A stretch of 64,000 nucleotides of DNA from assembly GCF_042242105.1 (NCBI RefSeq), contig NC_092032.1, forward strand, positions 13,007,915 through 13,071,914, written 5' to 3'. The stretch comes from Pempheris klunzingeri. Its lineage: Eukaryota; Chordata; Actinopteri; Acropomatiformes; Pempheridae. Shown here piece after piece: positions 35,915 to 46,860 of the stretch. How positions within the stretch are numbered: the first letter of the stretch is position 1; each line of letters starts with the position of its first letter. The position numbers were made by a program, and so were the translations under genes. Under the pieces are notes generated by a model. That model was not told the DNA's origin. It searched no databases and saw only the letters and a list, made by a program, of their open reading frames with translations.

Positions 35915-36030
35915 TTCGAAACTCTCGCGAGATTTGAGCTAGGAGTTTAATTAGTCTTAAATAATAGCGATGGTTTGAAACAACGCGTACAAATCTCGCG
36001 AGGTCTTAAAATGGCGGTCTATTCAAACTT
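35915..36030 (+). promoter_or_regulatory. CpG-rich promoter-like block with twin TCTCGCGAG motifs and YY1 site
   Basis: A perfect TCTCGCGAGA lies at 35923-35932 and a 9/10 copy, TCTCGCGAGG, at 35994-36003. An AAAATGGCGG YY1-type site follows at 36008-36017. CpG dinucleotides are dense here and down to about 36250 but sparse in the surrounding desert. The palindromic TCTCGCGAGA element is known from TATA-less, often bidirectional vertebrate promoters. The position and orientation of the YY1-type site suggest plus-strand transcription; the promoter call is inference from motifs. Confidence 0.45.
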
Positions 36031-36370
36031 CGATTCCCAAAATGCTACAAACACTTTACGGCTATTTTTGGTAATGTAGCATTTTAGCTAACTCACCGTC
36101 ATCCTTCTGGTCACCGCTGCTTCGGGACGTGTTTGCGAGGAAAACAACTTTGTCTGGCGCACCTTCCTGCTGCTTGTGGCCCATTAACTGGATCCTCCAT
36201 CCAAACCTGAAGCGACGTCACCTGCCCTGCTGTGGAAGTCTGGTTCTCGCCAAATTTTGGTCCATCAAGGTAGGCACTTGCTGCTGGCTGCTGATATACA
36301 TTGTGTGTAGAGGTCTTGGCTGTGTTCAGGTGCTGTTTGTGGCTGCTTGCTGTTTACTGCTGGTCGACAG
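36031..36370 (+). ncRNA. Candidate first exon of an undescribed transcript
   Basis: Downstream of the promoter-like block are plausible splice donors: CAAG|GTAGGC after 36269 and CGACAG|GTATGT after 36370. There is a CRE-like CGACGTCA near 36212. The ATG inside the YY1 motif (36011) opens only 22 codons, unless a donor at 36070 joins it to an unseen exon, so a long non-coding RNA is the simplest reading. No downstream acceptor exon was identified. Confidence 0.25.
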
Positions 36371-37288
36371 GTATGTTGAGGCCTGTGTCTGCTGCCTTCC
36401 ATTTAAATGCAATATTAGCACGGGTACTAATATTAATTGTGATTTCAGTTATTATGTTTTCTGAGCTTGGTTTCTGATTTCCCATGTAAATGATGATGCT
36501 TTCATGCTCTTGATTTGCATAGTGGTGAGATATGAATAAGAGCCATTCCTTTCAGGTTCTTGCTGTTGTTCTGGTGTGGTTTCTTTTTGCATTAGGTGGT
36601 GTCACCTATATAGCACTGCTCAGTGTGTAGCTGTTGTCTTGCAAACCACCTTCCCTTGTATTGTTGTTGGCTTGATTGGGAACTGAACATGGCCTTTTTG
36701 TCAGATGCTATTGTTTCATCATGTTGTGGCTTTATTGTTATATTTCTCTCTTTATGTTTATGCCTTATTGTCATTTCTGTGTTGTTTTGTGGTTTGTGCA
36801 GATGTTACACAGCTCTGTGCATCTCTACCACAACCTTGCACCAGTGTCCAAAATGGCCACGTCCTGCCTATCAGTGCTGCATAACGTTTCCTGCTCATTT
36901 TCTCTGCCGTGTTTCTGATTTGCAAACTCTGCTTTAAAGAGCGGCCGCCGTTGCTGCTCACTTAATCTTGCATTTCACAAGCTCCACCTCCACCACAGCA
37001 TCCACATGTAGAGTCTGTGAGGAGTAAAGTTTATTATCACTGCTTCCCGCTGTGCCGAACCTGGTGAATGCTTGCGGGGAGTGATGAGGTCAGAGTCTGG
37101 ATGCCAAATTTTCACATAATAAATCCCTGTCATGTCAGTTGGCTGACTGAACCACCCATATCTTCTGCTTTAATGCCCTAACACCATGATATGTGCAACA
37201 GTGTGCAGGTCAATATAACTACTGTAGTTTAAGAAGCTTAGTTGATAAACTCTTACTTGACGAACAGCAAGCTGACATGGAGACAGAT

Positions 37289-37329
37289 GCTAATTAAGAC
37301 ATTTATCAGCTTAATTAGCAGCTAATTAA
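37289..37329. promoter_or_regulatory. Triple GCTAATTAA homeodomain-site cluster
   Basis: GCTAATTAA occurs at 37289-37297, its inverse at 37311-37319 and the direct form again at 37321-37329. The last two form a 19-bp inverted repeat around a single A. TAATTAGC is the preferred site of VSX/CHX10-type and several other paired/LIM homeodomain factors. Enhancer function is inferred. Confidence 0.35.
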
Positions 37330-38800
37330 CACAAATAGTTATGTGTAAAATATGGCGGTGATTACAGTAACTAGAACATATGAGCCTCGTATTCAAGACT
37401 GATGTTCATCAAGGGCAGCCCAGTGCTTCAGTTAACAATGACAAACACTAGGAATGATTTGCATGTGGTTGTAGATGTTGAAGGCTATGAAATATATATT
37501 CTCTTAAAAAGATGTTTTGCTGTGTTTTTGCTTGTAGTGCAGATAATATGACCGGAAGACTGGGCTTCAGTAAGCCACCTTTTTATGACATGTATTTTAT
37601 CTAATGGACACTCAACACTCTCAACACTGCTTTATATAGACGCAACAAACATCCATCTGTAGAGAACTAATTTCTGTGCTCCTGACAGTCCTAAACATCC
37701 AGGACTACATATATCACCCTGGGATGGCTCACAAGGGACCCGTCCAATGTGACTTTAACAAGGCTTTTATTTTCTCAGCACGCTGCGTAGGTGTCAAGGA
37801 CAGCTCTAGCACCATCCCTCTGGTGCAGTCAAGGTTCAGAAAATATTTACTGCATCTCTCTCACTGAATGGACCTGCCTTGTTAGTGTCGTTGCCCGTAT
37901 GACCTGGACTCAAAGGCTGTGTTTGTGTTGGATGAGTGAGAGGGACGTGGACAAAGCGTAGTAGGACAGAAATTGTGTTTTGTCACAAAATGTGTGTTTG
38001 TTTTTTGATTTTGATCTGGAGGTAGTCGGGAACACACACACAACCTGTAAGCACATTGGTTTTTGGATTGACCTCTTGACTCCCGAGTTTCAATCCCTGC
38101 TCAACGTCACGGAAATCGCTGACCCAGAGGTTGACCCTGGAGATGTAAAATTATGTGGTCGCCACACTCCTCTGCATCTGAGCAAAAGAACAGATATGAC
38201 AAAAACAACAAATCTTTTACACAAACAGGAAGCGCCCATGAGATTGGGAGGAAAGTGGTGGGAAGGCCTGTAACGGGCCTCTAAGAGTCACATTGTTTAG
38301 GTCTGGGCTCTCCAAGGTTGCCTTTTTACATCTACACACAGGGAGGGATGGGAAAATATTAAAAGGGGGGGAGGGGGTGCTGAGAGAGGCTTGTCTCTTC
38401 TCCCTTTAGTGTAACCTCTCCCATGAATATTTTAAGCTCTTTATTAGATCCATTGAGGATTTAGGAAAAATGGCTTGTACTTCCTTCCAGTCCTGTGAGG
38501 GTTATAAGCATAGAATGACATTTGAATTCAATAACAGTGAGCTGTCATTCAGACATGTCTTGCTTCCTTAAGGTACTATCTGTTCAGCCAAAGGAGCATT
38601 ATGGACTGAGATAATGGAGGAAGAGGTAATGTTGCCCTCAAGCAAGGAAGTGAGTGTGTTGTTCTGAAGGTTTGATTGTGTTTATTAAAGCGATTTGTCA
38701 TTACATTCAGACATCCCAGACACAGATTATAAGATCGTAAACAAATAAATTTTCCTCTATGTCCTTTTATTCTAATAATTTCTTATTTTCTAATCTTTTT

Positions 38801-38836
38801 ACACCCATACTGACAGTGGGCTGTCAGTATGGGTGT
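38801..38836. repeat. Perfect 16-bp-stem hairpin
   Basis: Arms 38801-38816 and 38821-38836 are exact reverse complements with a 4-nt loop (TGGG). The stem is too short for a typical microRNA precursor. Confidence 0.85.
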
Positions 38837-41800
38837 GTTGATCCAAATGCTCATTATTGCTCATACACTGTCACTGCTACTTGAAGTAGATCTAAGTTCG
38901 TGAACAGTTATGCTCTCTTGCAGTTACTGTACGTGTTCCTGCAGTAAAATCGGTGTGTGCCTGCGTGTGAATGTGCATTAACATAGAAAAGTTCTATGCA
39001 CACACTGGTGCACCAAGCATCTGGAACCTGTTTCTTATCCCCAGCCAGGCTTTCCTTATGTTAACATGTGAACAGCATTGAGTTTTCTTTCTCACCCATG
39101 ACCCTCCCACTTGTAAAAGAGTCATAACCAGGCAGGGAAACATTACCAATGAGTTTTCAAGCGAAGTCGACCACAATGAAGCGCAACAATTAAACAAATA
39201 TTGATAATAAACGTCCAGCAAATACCAGCTGGACACTAAATTGTGCTTTTCAGGTGCAGCTGTGTGTTGATCTATCCAGGAGGGTATGTACAGTTTCTCA
39301 GCTTGTACCCACTTCCCGTTTAGACCCCCTCCTGCCACGCTGTTGCTCTCTGGGGCTGCTGGGGAGTTTGAGATCAGCTGAGTCAATAGCCCAGACGCCC
39401 TGCAGGCCGTATAAACACCCCCATCCTCCGGGAAGACCGTGACTCGCGCCATGCTGGCGATGTTTTGTCATGTCCTCATCTCTGTAGTAACAAACACATT
39501 AGTCTGTGACAGATTTGTTTGGAGGAAATGGTTCAGACTTTGAAGACCCTGGCGTATCACAAATAAACAGGCTTTCTTTTGTTATATGATATTTTTAATT
39601 GGAGCAGCTCATAATGCATTAAAACAAATAATGTTAGACTTTGTTACTTTTTCTGAATAGAGCAGATTATGTTGCTTAAACAATATGAAAACATTAAATG
39701 ATCCACTGAAGAAATACTTTGCTGTATCAAACACTTGTGGCTTAAAGTTTGTCTTTTTTTTTTTTTTATTTCTTTTTTTTTTTAAGAGAATGTGGCTGGG
39801 ATTTGCTTTGATTTATGACGGCGACAAAGAAAAATGGCTGAAAAGGGTATCAACAAGTATAGTATATCAACATATTTTCACCAAAATATTGTTAAACACA
39901 TAGCTTCTGTCTTAATTTTGAAATGTGGCCATTGTGAACATGAAGCACTGGTCAGAAGACCTGCTGTCTTAGAAGTTTTTCTTGGTTGTCCTTTTATAAA
40001 TGATAATGAGTACTCACTCTGCAGTTTAGAAACATCTAGTGATAAACTTGTCAATACTTCAGGAGAAACCTGGGAGATGAACGGATGGAAAGCAATGAAA
40101 AATCACAAACGCTCGAGCAGGAAGCTGATGATTATTGCCTTGTGATAAAAGGAAACCTAAAGGTTATGATTCCAGTGGATTCCTCTTAGTGTTCTTTGTA
40201 CTGCAATAAGCTCCATCCAACTGCTTCTGGTATAGTTTCCAGTAATTAACCCGTATACCTTTATCCCCTGTGTACCATACCAGCCATGACTCAGCAAATG
40301 GAGGCATTAACCTTTTTACAAGAACATACTGTATTGCTGTATCACAACTCTCAGCTGAGCTCCACTGCTGACGCTGAGTGCAAACAATGATTTATAATCT
40401 GAAAGCCGGACTCTAAAAGGCCTCAGTCGTCTTTCTCTCCCTTCGTCATCAGAATCCTGCATGTTTGCTGCGTATTCTGGGACGCCGAGTTCACTTGACC
40501 CAAAGAAAGTAACAGGTCAAGAACTTTGTTCCAGCCAAGTCCAGCAGTCCTCTGTCTATCCCTCCAGTCCTGTTTTGTACACTATGATGCAGATAAGAAA
40601 AAATACAGTACTTGTGTTTAGCCGTGTTTCTGGTGAATTAATCATAATTCCTTTGAAGGAGACACAGCGGTGTGATTCCCTGGTGTCTGCTTTTATTTTC
40701 TACTAAAGACCAAGTGTTCTGAACACAGTAAAACTTTTCCTGCCCATTCCCTGCATTTTCTGCTGAAGTGGCCTTGCTTAGGGAGTTTGTCTTGGCCAGT
40801 TAATGGATGGCACCACGGTCTTGTAATCATCTTGGAAGGAGGAGCTCATACTGGTTTCTAATTTTGTTCTCTACCCTTTATGTTTGTTTTTTGGATGTTT
40901 GGAGAAGCAGACATTTCGAGCATCTTTTGGCTTCTTTTAATGTGACATTTCCCAATGAAGTGGAATATGCAGGCATGGGATCATTTCAGCAGGGATGTAA
41001 GAATATCCTTCAGGGATTTTATTCGGTTTGCTCGAAAGTCGACATAGAACACGAGTCTCTGGAGAACCACAGGATTTCAGAGCTGGATATTAATCCTCCA
41101 TTTACCCCCACCCTCACCTCCAGTGAAAATGAATGTATTCCATTTAGACCACAACTGCAGCAGTGCAGTGTACACAAGGCCTTTTTCCATTTGACCTGTG
41201 ACACACTGCAGCCAATTAGTGCCTAATTTACCAACTAAAGGCATCCTATGCTTCGACCGAAGCTTGCCTGATGAAACAGCATATCAAACCCCTCCCCCTC
41301 ACCATTCTGACATTGGACAATTTTTGTAATTTCCGAAACTGACAATCAAAACTTTGAACAAACTTCTGTCTTGCATACACCATCCTTAACACACACCTTT
41401 TGTATATACTGGAAGGGGTTAGCTGGTTGGCCGAGGTTACTTTTTGCTGGACGAGATCTATGTATAGGTCCCAGACTGTAGGATGAGATGGCAAAAATGT
41501 ACATTTTCAAGGATTTTGATAAAGATATGAATGTTCAATAATGATTTTTTTTGTCAAACCAAGAGAAAGCAGAATAATTGACGCAGGATAGGAACTACCA
41601 GTCTGTACTTACTAACATCCAACCTCAAGACAGACGACTAAAATGGTGTACTGGAAACAACATACTTCAAGCGTACACACATTGCTTGGAAGCATATTTT
41701 ATTGTGTCAGCATGGTCAAAGGTTTGGAAACCAAGCCAAAGAATTCCCCAACTGGAGCCAAAAGGGTCCAGCATTTTTGTTTTCATGGACAAGAACCATT

Positions 41801-43010
41801 TTTCCCCAATGACTAATACATAATGGCAATAGTAAGTAATACAAATGCAGGGAAACATGAAAAATATTTGTCATTTTTTAATATACATGACAAAAAGTAT
41901 TTTATAGAGATTAAGCAATAAATTAATGCGTCCTTGCACATGATTGCGTGTCAGTGTTTCACTTTAAATTTGTCTTTAAGCTTGACTGGTTGGCTTTATC
42001 ATCAGCTCATCAAACTGCTTTGAATCTTTGTGAATCAGTTACTGAGAGGTAACTAATAACCATTGCTGCTAGCACAATATTTCAAAAACAAAAGAACGTA
42101 TATATTTTTCACCATTATTATGATTGGAGTCCAGGGCTTCTAAATTGGTCATGAGATGCATGTACTTTGTTATTCTCCCCTGATAATCGCAGAGGCATTC
42201 AGCTGCCACATGGGTGCTCGTACTGTGTTTCTGAGGTCAGTTAACCCCTGCTGAGAGAGCCGCAGTGGATGGGAAGAGGAGTGGAGCTAGAGGAAATAAC
42301 ACAGCAGCGGGGTATCTCATGCCAATCAACATACAGCAAAGTGAGAAACATTAGCCAAAAGACTGATGCTTACCTATTTCCCAAGACTGTGTGGGTTGAT
42401 GTTTTTACCTTGTCTCAGTGGGGTTATGCTGTGGTTCCTTGGATATTTTATCTCATAGGTTTTGCCTGTCGTATGTTGAGGCAGTTTAAATCCAATTACT
42501 GCATTTGCTTTGTTTTTACTTTTCTTGTATTAAATCTACAAGTAAATGAGCATCTTATTTTCTGCTGGATGACCGTATTGTCACTCTCATTATGGCATTT
42601 ATCTCTGTTACCACATGACTTGACATTTAAGGGTCAAGTTTCACAGTACTCCCACTCTGGGTCGGCATGAAGAGAGGAGGCGACTCACAACGAGTCAACT
42701 CCTAATGAAATCCCTTCCTGGGAGCTCTGTAAATATTTTCATCCTCTCCCTCAGCCTGCTGATAGACTAATTCCACTCGCTTTCCTAATTAATCACTGAG
42801 GAGTGAAGAGTGGCCGAGACGGGAGGAACTCAACAAGCGGCCGCACGACTGTTGTCGGAAACTGTCCACATCAACACCGTGTATGCAACCCTATCCTGTC
42901 CACTAATCACATACACATCTAAGCACACGTGTGCACAGGCAGGTAAAAATAGCCCTTGTGCTTTCAACTGGCAAGTCATTTATTTTAGAAATGTAATGCA
43001 GAAGTTCCAT

Positions 43011-43247
43011 TTAAAGCTGAAATGATCAGTCGATTAATCCATGAATCAACATAAAATCCCAATTGTAAGGATTTCTCGCTTTTCTTTGTCTTATGACGAA
43101 ATAAACAGAGTGTATTTGGGTTTGGTTGGACGAGACAAAACTTTGGGGTTTAAGTAGAGGTTTTTCACTGTTTCCTGACATTTCACTGAACTGTCAAGAA
43201 AATAATTGATTGATTGATTAAAAATTGAGTGTTGGTTGCAGCTTTAA
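43011..43247. mobile_element. Relic of a short interspersed DNA element
   Basis: This is a 237-bp unit whose ends are the inverted 9-mers TTAAAGCTG (43011-43019) and CAGCTTTAA (43239-43247). Inside are CGATTAATC near 43031 and a GATTGATTGATT run near 43206. Read on the minus strand, the pattern GCTGCAAC...AATTATTTTCTTGA...AATGTCAG.AAA.AGTGAAAAA resembles a widespread fish repeat that I recall from microsatellite flanks. The copy is diverged and non-coding. Confidence 0.5.
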
Positions 43248-45614
43248 TTCCACCTTTCTTTATACAGAAATTAGAGCTTTCTCAAACAGAAAAGCATGCA
43301 ATCTATAAACATAAAAGTAATGTGTTCATTGGATCTTATTGGATCACATCTTCACTGAGTTAATGTTCTAATTAGAAACACCTGCAGATCAATATAGCTT
43401 AATGCTCTTAGTGACTTTAAAATGCCGGTCAGGAACTGAAACCATGGTCTTTTCAACACTTTTTTGCTATATTCAATACAGAATAGATGCAGAAAGTAAA
43501 TAATCTATGTATTTCTCTATGGTGGGTCATTGCCGGGCCCCTGGTGTGTACTTGGCCAGTGAAATCCCCCTTGATGAAGTAAAGGCAGAGGAGGGGGTTC
43601 CCAGTGCCTGGGAGTTTGCAGGGAAAGTTTTCCCAGCCCAGAGGCCTTCATATGGGAGCGGCAATTCTGAATGGCTGCCACTGTATGGTGAAACATTATC
43701 AGCAGTGCAAAGCTTGGGTGCAACTCTCTTTACATATCATCATAATCAGATAGACATCCTTGTTTTTGGTTAATCCAGGTAATTTAATACCTGATAAATC
43801 AATGTCGTCATCCTCACACTGACACACGCACAGGACCAATCCAGTTCATCGATTCCCAACACTGAAAGTAAGCTTTATAAAGTATAGCTGCCTTGATAAA
43901 CAGTAGAGAGAATTCTCTTTAGAAAAATCATCTCTCTGTATGTATATCTGTATTATATCTATTTAACACCCAATCACATTATTATGTCTTGCTACATTTA
44001 CTTCTATTTATTAGGGACATGCTGCTTTGAGATTTAAAAAACTTGTTTTAGTTTCTTTCCCAAACACACTTTTGTAATATTTAATTGTCCAAGTAGCCGC
44101 AGTTATCACAGCATTACGCTGCCGATGGCCTCACGGAGGGGAATCTACTCTCCATTATAAGATGGGGCTGTTTTCTTTAATAAAGATTCATCTGCGGCAG
44201 GGGATGAGAAGAAAACATTCAAAAACTGCACTGAAACACAGTATTTCCAGATTTTGTTATTGCAAAAGATTAATCATTCCTCTCCTAATTGAAATAATAC
44301 ACTGACTTTGTTACGGATATATACTTATAGTCTGCACAGCTCATAAATACACACACACGCTCGCACGCGTAATCCAGCTTTGACAGGTGAGATGCACAAG
44401 TCATGCTGAGGAAACTGTTGAATCTGTCTTTCTTCCAAACTTTTGCATGGCTCAGACTCCTTCAGTCATCCTGGTTATTTGAAAACCATTACTTGCTGAT
44501 GGCTGTAATACTGATTGATGAAGTTGAGTTTCCACAAGAGCCTCTTGTCTGTAACTTGGAGTCAGCCAAAACCACAGATGGATACCATGTGGGTCTTCAT
44601 TATATGTAAAGGAAACTGCTCATCTTGTTTTCATAGTTTTAAGCCTCATCTATTTTCTATATAGTATCAAATGTGTAGTCTGTTTCTCTTGGCTCATGAA
44701 CAGTATCTGTTTCATATTTGAGTAAATAACCCACGGAAAGGTGTGAGCAAGGGTCACACCTTTTGGAGTGTTAAATGCAAAATTTGATGTTAATAGTGCA
44801 CTTACACATGCTAAACAGACGTCACAGTTAATAGGTTCTCAGCAAACTGTCCATCATGTTTATTTAATCACTCCTGATGGGCTTTGGGTGATGCAGGCAG
44901 ATATTGGTCTCAGAGCGAGCGCAGTGCAAATCAGGTTAAATCTTACACTGAATGTGGAGGTGGCCTGCAAATCTGGCCCCTGTTCCATTTCCCCTGGCTG
45001 CATTACCCACTTCTAACAAAGTTACGGCACACATCTCATTTTTCATTGGATTAAAAGGGCCATATAGATTTGGACATGAGACACCGCGGTACATCAATCC
45101 CCAAGTGCATCTTCCCTGCCGTCCAGATCGTCGCGCACACCCACACCTTCCTCTTTCACACACACTTTATCAGTTTTTCCTCATAACTGGATGTAGTTTG
45201 TTGCTGACCTCCCTCACAACAGTCGCTGCTCATTAGCTCCTTGTCTCTTAATTACATTAGAAAAAAGGGGAACAGCGCTAACGATGATAATTTACAATGA
45301 CTCAGACCCATTAAAAGCTATAACAAGGCAGACAATGGAAAGTAAGGCCACTGATAACTGTGAAACGATCTTTTTTGTATTGCTTTTGTCTGGAGTTTGG
45401 TGTTGCAGAGAATTAAATGTGGATTAAAAACAGTACAAACATGGAATAACAGTTTTTTTTTTCTTGATGCGTTATTAATTTCTGTAGTCTTAGCTCTAGG
45501 CATGTCCCTTTTTAAAAGTGATGGTAGAAAGCCAGCTTTTTTTCTTCGGCATGAATTTATGTGTTTCTTCATGACGACCAGCTCCATTTTTCATTTTTCA
45601 CTTCCAAAAGGGCT

Positions 45615-45654
45615 GATTTCACAACCACCTCTTAGATGAAGAGGTTGTGAAATC
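45615..45654. repeat. Hairpin with 16-bp stem and 3-nt bulge
   Basis: The right arm 45639-45654 pairs fully with 45615-45633 except for three extra bases in the left arm; the loop is 5 nt. Confidence 0.8.
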
Positions 45655-45952
45655 ATCCAAGAAGTTGATGTCAAGCCCTCAGACAGTTTTACACCATTAT
45701 ATAATTCCCTGTTTGACGACTTGTCATTACTGATGATATGCTTTGTTGAGAGGCAACCTGATGGACTGGGGCGAGAGCTAATCTGGTCAGTAAATATGAG
45801 TGTAAACCATAGTTTGAGTTAAAAAACGTGGTTATGTATCAAACTCCGTTAACATCACATCCACATTTTCCAGAACAGCAAAACTCAATGGATTCTTTAC
45901 ATCGAAACAAACTTGAAAAAATACTATTATTCTTCCCTTCTTGGGTCATTTC

Positions 45953-45988
<36 letters not shown>

Positions 45989-45997
45989 GTATATAGC
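45953..45997. repeat. CT / TA compound microsatellite
   Basis: About eleven CT units pass into an imperfect TA tract. Confidence 0.9.
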
Positions 45998-46589
45998 ATA
46001 AGTTACACTCCCCAGAGCAAATTACTTTGAGGCAAACCTCAGTTATTGAGTTCGAGTGACATTTGAGGGACATCTTCCCATATTCCTCTCAGCAACTGAC
46101 GTTTAGATTTTGTTAGCGTGACCTCTGTGTTTAGTCAAGGACGTGCCGTATGTTAAACATTGAGGAGAAAGAGGTTTCCCTCCATGGTAAAGTTATGCTC
46201 CCTGGTCATTGGTTTGCACCGTTCAGTCTGTTTTGAAAGAGGCTCTTTCCCATGCCTGTTTCCCATGTATTGTGCAACACGATTTGTACAAAGGAAACGT
46301 GGGGGCCTGGAGACATACTTCTCATGAATCCAACAGGTTGCATGACAAACAGTAAAATGGCAGAAATTCATGACAGTATCTCTTTAGGATAAGCTGTGAG
46401 TTTAATGATTAGACGTGATTCAATTATTGTGATTTTAGGTATCTCATATACGGCCTGCTTTATCTTATTTCATATGTTCAGGATCTTCTTGTAATTGACT
46501 ACACCAAAAATACATCACACAATATAAAGGCTGACGATCACGACTGATTTACTTTTGTATTGAGACTTGAATTAACTCTGAGAAGGCAT

Positions 46590-46860
46590 GCATTATGGCG
46601 AGAAGGAATGAATAAATTAAGGAGGGAAGGGTGGAAAAGAAGGTAGAAAGGCATTCAGAAACTAAGCTATGAATCAAGGAAAGAAAACCGTTAATTAAGG
46701 AAGGAATTGAGGAAGAAACTGAGGGAAGAAAATAATTATGGAATTACGTAAGAAAGGAATCAAGAGAGAAGGAATTAAGGAAATAATTTAATTAAGAATT
46801 AAAGGGAGAATTTTAAGTTATCTAGAAGGAATTGGGGAGGAATTAAAGAGGATTTTTTTT
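46590..46860. repeat. Purine-rich tract of degenerate GGAATTAA-like units
   Basis: About 270 bp of plus-strand A/G with recurring GGAATTAAGG, AAGGAATT and GAAGGAA words at irregular spacing. It looks like a decayed minisatellite. Confidence 0.65.

Larger units (their letters stand above)
36371..43010. other. Gene-free stretch with homeodomain-site cluster and hairpin
   Basis: No protein exon was recognised. Notable contents are three GCTAATTAA sites at 37289-37329 and a perfect hairpin at 38801-38836. The longest open frames (38994-39452 minus; 40807-41226 plus) show no domain or family resemblance. Confidence 0.5.

Noticed and set aside
38801..38836. MicroRNA precursor
   Set aside because: A 16-bp stem with a 4-nt loop is too short for normal Drosha/Dicer processing.
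38994..39452. 152-codon minus-strand frame
   Set aside because: No recognisable motif, signal or neighbouring splice partner; length is within chance for 64 kb.
40807..41226. 139-codon plus-strand frame with a hydrophobic start
   Set aside because: Resembles no known family; composition is ordinary for non-coding DNA and no promoter or splice context was found.
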